Shown here piece by piece: positions 60,313 through 64,000 of a stretch of DNA of 64,000 bases; position 1 is the first letter of the stretch; each line of letters begins with the position of its first letter. The translations under genes and the position numbers were made by a program. The notes beneath the pieces are model-generated. The model was not told the origin of the DNA. It searched no databases and saw nothing but the letters and a program-made list of their open reading frames with translations. The DNA is taken from contig VWZX01006819.1 of assembly GCA_013399015.1 (NCBI GenBank), positions 992,001-1,056,000 of the forward strand. The letters run 5' to 3'. This DNA comes from Galbula dea (lineage: Eukaryota; Chordata; Aves; Piciformes; Galbulidae).

Positions 60313-61614
60313 CCTCATTCTTGGAAGTATCAACTAACCTGTTCACATGCTTATTAATTACCTTATCAAGGAAATTTTGAGACTGGTCCCAGATTGATAC
60401 ACAAAGTAATGAGGCAAAAGTATATGTTCAGATTGATACACAAAACTTGTCCATCTGGTAAGAAATGGCATGAAATGGAAGACTTTCAAGACAGTAGTTG
60501 ATGGAACAAAGTTATCAGACCATTCTAATTCAAATTTTGGCTAGCAGTTAATTGTGCTTATAGCTGCCTATGGTAGAAATCTTCCTCACTTAATCTAAAA
60601 TGAAAAAAACTTTAATGCTGTTGCTGGTGGTATTAGCAAGGAACACAGCAAACCCATCAAAACTGACAGGAGATACACAGCCACTCATGATACATTTCTG
60701 GGAGACTTTGGAGTGGCCTGATGTTCAGTCTTGCAGGTCTCTGGTAAATTTGCAACTTCAGACAGACTGCAGCGTTAGTGTTACTGAATCATAATAGCAG
60801 AAAAATTCACACGACTGAGGTGAGAGCACAGAGAGTTTCCAGGACTTTGTGTGAATTAACAGTTAAAAAATTAAGAGGCATATTTCCTGAGAAAGGTGAG
60901 AATCACTGCATAAAAGATTTCAGACAAGGTTAGGCCCAGCTGAGAAAAGAGGGAAGAGCAAACACTATTCAAACATGAAAAGAGAAGCATATCAAAGTGT
61001 GATCTGAAAGTGTAATTTTTGGAAGAAATAATCTGTTCAGTGGGAAGCTAGGCAGCAGCAAGCTTTCAGCACTTGAGGATATGTTCATTTGTGATTTGAG
61101 CTCTATAACCTGGTTGTTTGCTGCATTTTGATTCTTTTGGAACTCGCCCAAAATGCCCTCAATTAGGCCTTAGCAATGCAGCGTCACATTTCCTAATCTG
61201 ATTGTTGCTCAGGCAGACAAAGCAGCTCTTCCAACAAGCAGCAAAACCAGGATGTCTGCAAAAAAGACCTTCTGAGATCAAGAATAAAGTTTCTGAAAGA
61301 TCTAGCCAAATGGTCATCATGTCCTAAGTTTTAAGAGTTATAGAGCAGATAAGGAAGTCACCTTCAAAAGAAAAGCTACTGATAACTTTCTAGCAAGGGA
61401 TGTCAGCCACTAATTGATATTTGAGGGTGTTAAATTCATCTCTCATCTATACTGCAGAAAGCCAGAAGAAATTCTACTGCATGCAGAAATATTCTCTCTC
61501 AGCAAAACCAGTGGCACCAAGAATAGTGACAGGTGACACAATCCATTGCAAGGACTTTCACTCAGGTCAGAGGTCAGTGTATTCCAGTTGCCTACAGTAA
61601 CCCTGATAACAGTT
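60313..61614. other. Unique non-coding sequence
   Basis: A 16 bp exact direct repeat (60390-60405 and 60429-60444) is the only visible structure. Confidence 0.5.
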
Positions 61615-61746
61615 ACAGAAGCACAGAATTTTAAGGTTGGAAGAGACCTCTAAGACCATCAAGTCCAACCTTCAACCTATCACCACAATGGCACTAAACC
61701 ATCTCCCCAAGTACCACATCCATATGCTTTTTTGAAGTGCCTCAAC
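61615..61746 (-). mobile_element. CR1 LINE, 3' end fragment, minus strand
   Basis: Plus-strand reading: acagaagcacagaattttaa, ggttggaagagacctctaag, accatcaagtccaaccttca, aaaccatctccccaagtacc. CR1 3' UTR of the 'catcaagtccaacc' type, about 130 bp. Confidence 0.92.
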
Positions 61747-64000
61747 ACTCAAGTCTCCTAAACAAAATCCTTATGACAAAAAGTAGCAGTAAACATTTTG
61801 TTACTTCCTTCTTTAACCAGTCAGATTTCCTACTGCAAAGGGATGCAAGGAGCCAAAATAACAAAAGAGAAGAAAACTTTAACACTGCAATATACTTAAT
61901 TTCTGGCATCTCTGGACTACTTCATGGCGTGACACATTGCAAATCTAATTTTAAAACTAATTTTAGTTCCTTCAAAATCTCAATTAATAGGAACAGTATT
62001 ACTTCTACACTGTTTTCATTTAGTCAGAAGCCAAGTCAGACTTTTTTTTGGTCTCAGCTCACCTCAACATGATGTCAAAGCTCAGTATCTGACTTCACTG
62101 AAGTGGCCAATAACAAGCCCTAGCAGAGCTAGCCCATTTCTGACACAGTAATAGGTACTATTCCTGCTAGAGAAAAGGATTCATCACTGAAGCATTAAAT
62201 GCACAGTGTAGTGTTCTAAGGGGCCTTGGGAGAAGGAAAAACTAATGAAGTTACTCTGCACCATAAAGTAGCTTGTGCTGTCACTGATGCAAAACTGAAG
62301 GAGAGGTTAAATTGTACAAATCCAGAGAGCAAGAGACCAAGAGGGTAAACATATGGAACTATGGTAAAGAACAAACACATTAAAGATAGTTTGTCTTTGA
62401 TTTTTTTTTTAAATTACCTTTTAAAACAATTATGTTTGGTTGAGCAGATCCCTATTAAAATCCTGATTGTAAGCCAGCAGCTTTACTTGTCATCAAATGA
62501 TCATCTTGTAGACCTGTGAATTTTGGAAGGTGCTGAGCATCCCACCTCTGAAAAACAGTCTTCAAGATACCTCACGCTGCCCAGAAATTATGGCAATAAA
62601 CATCCTTAGTGTCTTTGTGGAAGAAAACTGTTTTCAGCATGTGTCTGTGGAGAATTTGAGAAAAATCAAAAGCAGCAGCTGCACTGTCTCTGAGCTCTGT
62701 GGTTATTGTTTACAATTAACTAGTAACCTCAGTGCCCTTACTGGATAATCACTCACATTACAACAACCAAAGGCATATTTGGCATTGTGACTGGCAGCAA
62801 TATTAAAGCAGTTGATGAAATCACTATAGTTCTATTCTCTATGTCAAAAAAACTCGAATCTTATTTGTAGATGGGAAAAAACTGACTGAAGAATGTGTGA
62901 ATTCTGGCTAAATCCATTTCAAATGTCTAGAGCTGTGCAAACTTATTTCCTCTTCACTGGGTTGCAATTGCAGAAATAAATCTGAGAATGGTGATTACAT
63001 TTTTCCTCAACTCTCTGACCTTTTCCCTCTGTCCTGCTGCTCAGCACTTTTGGGGGAATCATCTATTGGAAATTCTGGTGTCCAGCTTACATTTAACCTT
63101 TTAGGGATGTATATCCAGTCAGTTAAGGTGTTTGGGTTTTTTTGGTTGGAATAGCCAGAAATGAGAAAGATTGGAGATATGCAAGGCAGCACTATCTGAT
63201 ACAGTTTATTTCAGAAGGAGATGAAAAGATCAACCTACTCCAGCCATAAATGGAAAGGGTTGGTTGAACTCCTAGCTAGAAGTGGTTGCAAATATAACAA
63301 CAGATTCATCCTCTCAGCAGATTCTGCTTAAATTCATTTCCAAGTGTGCTAAAGAGTTCCATACATCTTAACAGAACAGGATCATAAACTTTTTTTTTCA
63401 GAAATACTTACAACTTCTAGAGATATTACAGCATCAGTGTAACATCTTAGCCACAGGAGGTTTCCAAGAAGGATGCCAGAGGTTATTTATTTCACCATTA
63501 TCAAAGAATTAGCAAAGCCCATGCCACTACCAACTGATAATGTGTAACTTTGCTTGAAGAACACACATTCCTAGGTACCTTTTCTTTTCAGTAATCTTGT
63601 TCAGAAAAACAAACAAAAAAAACCCAAAACAAACAAAAAGCAAGTTTTTAGGCCTCTGATAGGAAAAATATTCTTTTGATTCTTAACTAAACATTATCAG
63701 CTTGTTTATTGTCCTGCACAGCTATTTCATTTCTATAACTGGCAGTTTTTGAGTGGACCAATTACAGTGCCCTTCAACACAGTGCTTAAAAATGAGTAAT
63801 AAGCCAAAAAGCAAATGCTAAATACATGAAGAGTGCTCAATAAGCCATAAATAATAAACCATTTAAATCAACACAGATTAAATGGTGACAAGATAGATAG
63901 TGTTCAGCACTGTAACCCTGGCCCATGACCCTTTAAGCAAGGCAGATTATTCACATTTCTGTGGCACTCAGGAATAAAGCTCTCTGAACACACAGGATCA
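61747..64000. other. Unique non-coding sequence to the window end
   Basis: An A-rich low-complexity tract lies at 63602-63645. No repeat family or gene recognised. Confidence 0.5.
63602..63645. repeat. A/C-rich low-complexity tract
   Basis: Runs of A separated by C (caaacaaaaaaaacccaaaa ... caaacaaaaagc). It is the complement in character of the T/G tracts at 2295 and 16702. Confidence 0.55.

Noticed and set aside
1..64000. Possible prokaryotic features: operons, CRISPR arrays, Shine-Dalgarno sites, insertion sequences
   Set aside because: Composition, CR1 and LTR content and lack of long frames show a vertebrate genome. No regularly spaced repeats with unique spacers exist.
1..64000. CpG island or recognisable gene promoter
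   Set aside because: CpG is scarce throughout. The only GC-rich blocks (about 30946-31350 and 23470-23750) are not CpG-dense.

Overview
The window looks like a stretch of a bird nuclear chromosome, from a short-read style assembly. The basis is as follows. There are many 5'-truncated CR1 LINE fragments ending in the CR1 3' octamer tail (copies of ATTCTRTG). There are three long terminal repeat pieces of kinds I recognise from avian genomes. Base composition is AT-rich and CpG-poor with no CpG island. There are no operons, ribosome binding sites or long tightly packed reading frames. Two isolated N characters mark contig joins. I cannot name the species or the chromosome.

I could not recognise any protein-coding gene, tRNA, rRNA, CRISPR array or origin. 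The sequence reads as intergenic, or as intron of a very large gene. Most open frames of 60-145 codons are about the length expected by chance in 64 kb of this composition. Several carry parts of CR1 or LTR sequence. One frame, open from 146 to 919 (about 258 codons), is longer than chance predicts but resembles no family I know.

Layout. 1-6093 is mostly unique sequence with the long frame at its left end. 6094-6668 is a near-complete solo LTR with a recognisable target duplication. 8037-8212 and 10003-10420 are plus-strand CR1 tails, and 12861-12965 is a minus-strand tail. 12970-24109 is a long unique stretch. A CR1 tail (24110-24238) and an LTR 3' portion (24395-24650) lie close together. 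28392-28649 is a nested tandem repeat. 30946-31388 is a GC-rich insert containing a decayed 53-54 bp (18-codon) repeat and ending in AATAAA plus an A-rich tail, which looks like a retrocopy. 32388-32882 is a CR1 piece abutting an LTR 3' portion. Further CR1 fragments lie at 37492, 40744, 42274, 46769, 47160, 52906, 55506, 59876, 59968 and 61615. Microsatellites lie at 44484 and 38723, and an A23 run at 45094.

The clearest anomaly is at 55787-56708. CR1 segments of 239 and 309 bases are repeated identically on either side of single N characters, so one CR1 copy is very probably present in triplicate through failed contig merging. No new biological system can be claimed from this sequence. The most interesting biological signal is the repeat-containing GC-rich insert at 30946-31388. 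A few exon-like open segments with good splice consensus are given only as weak candidates.
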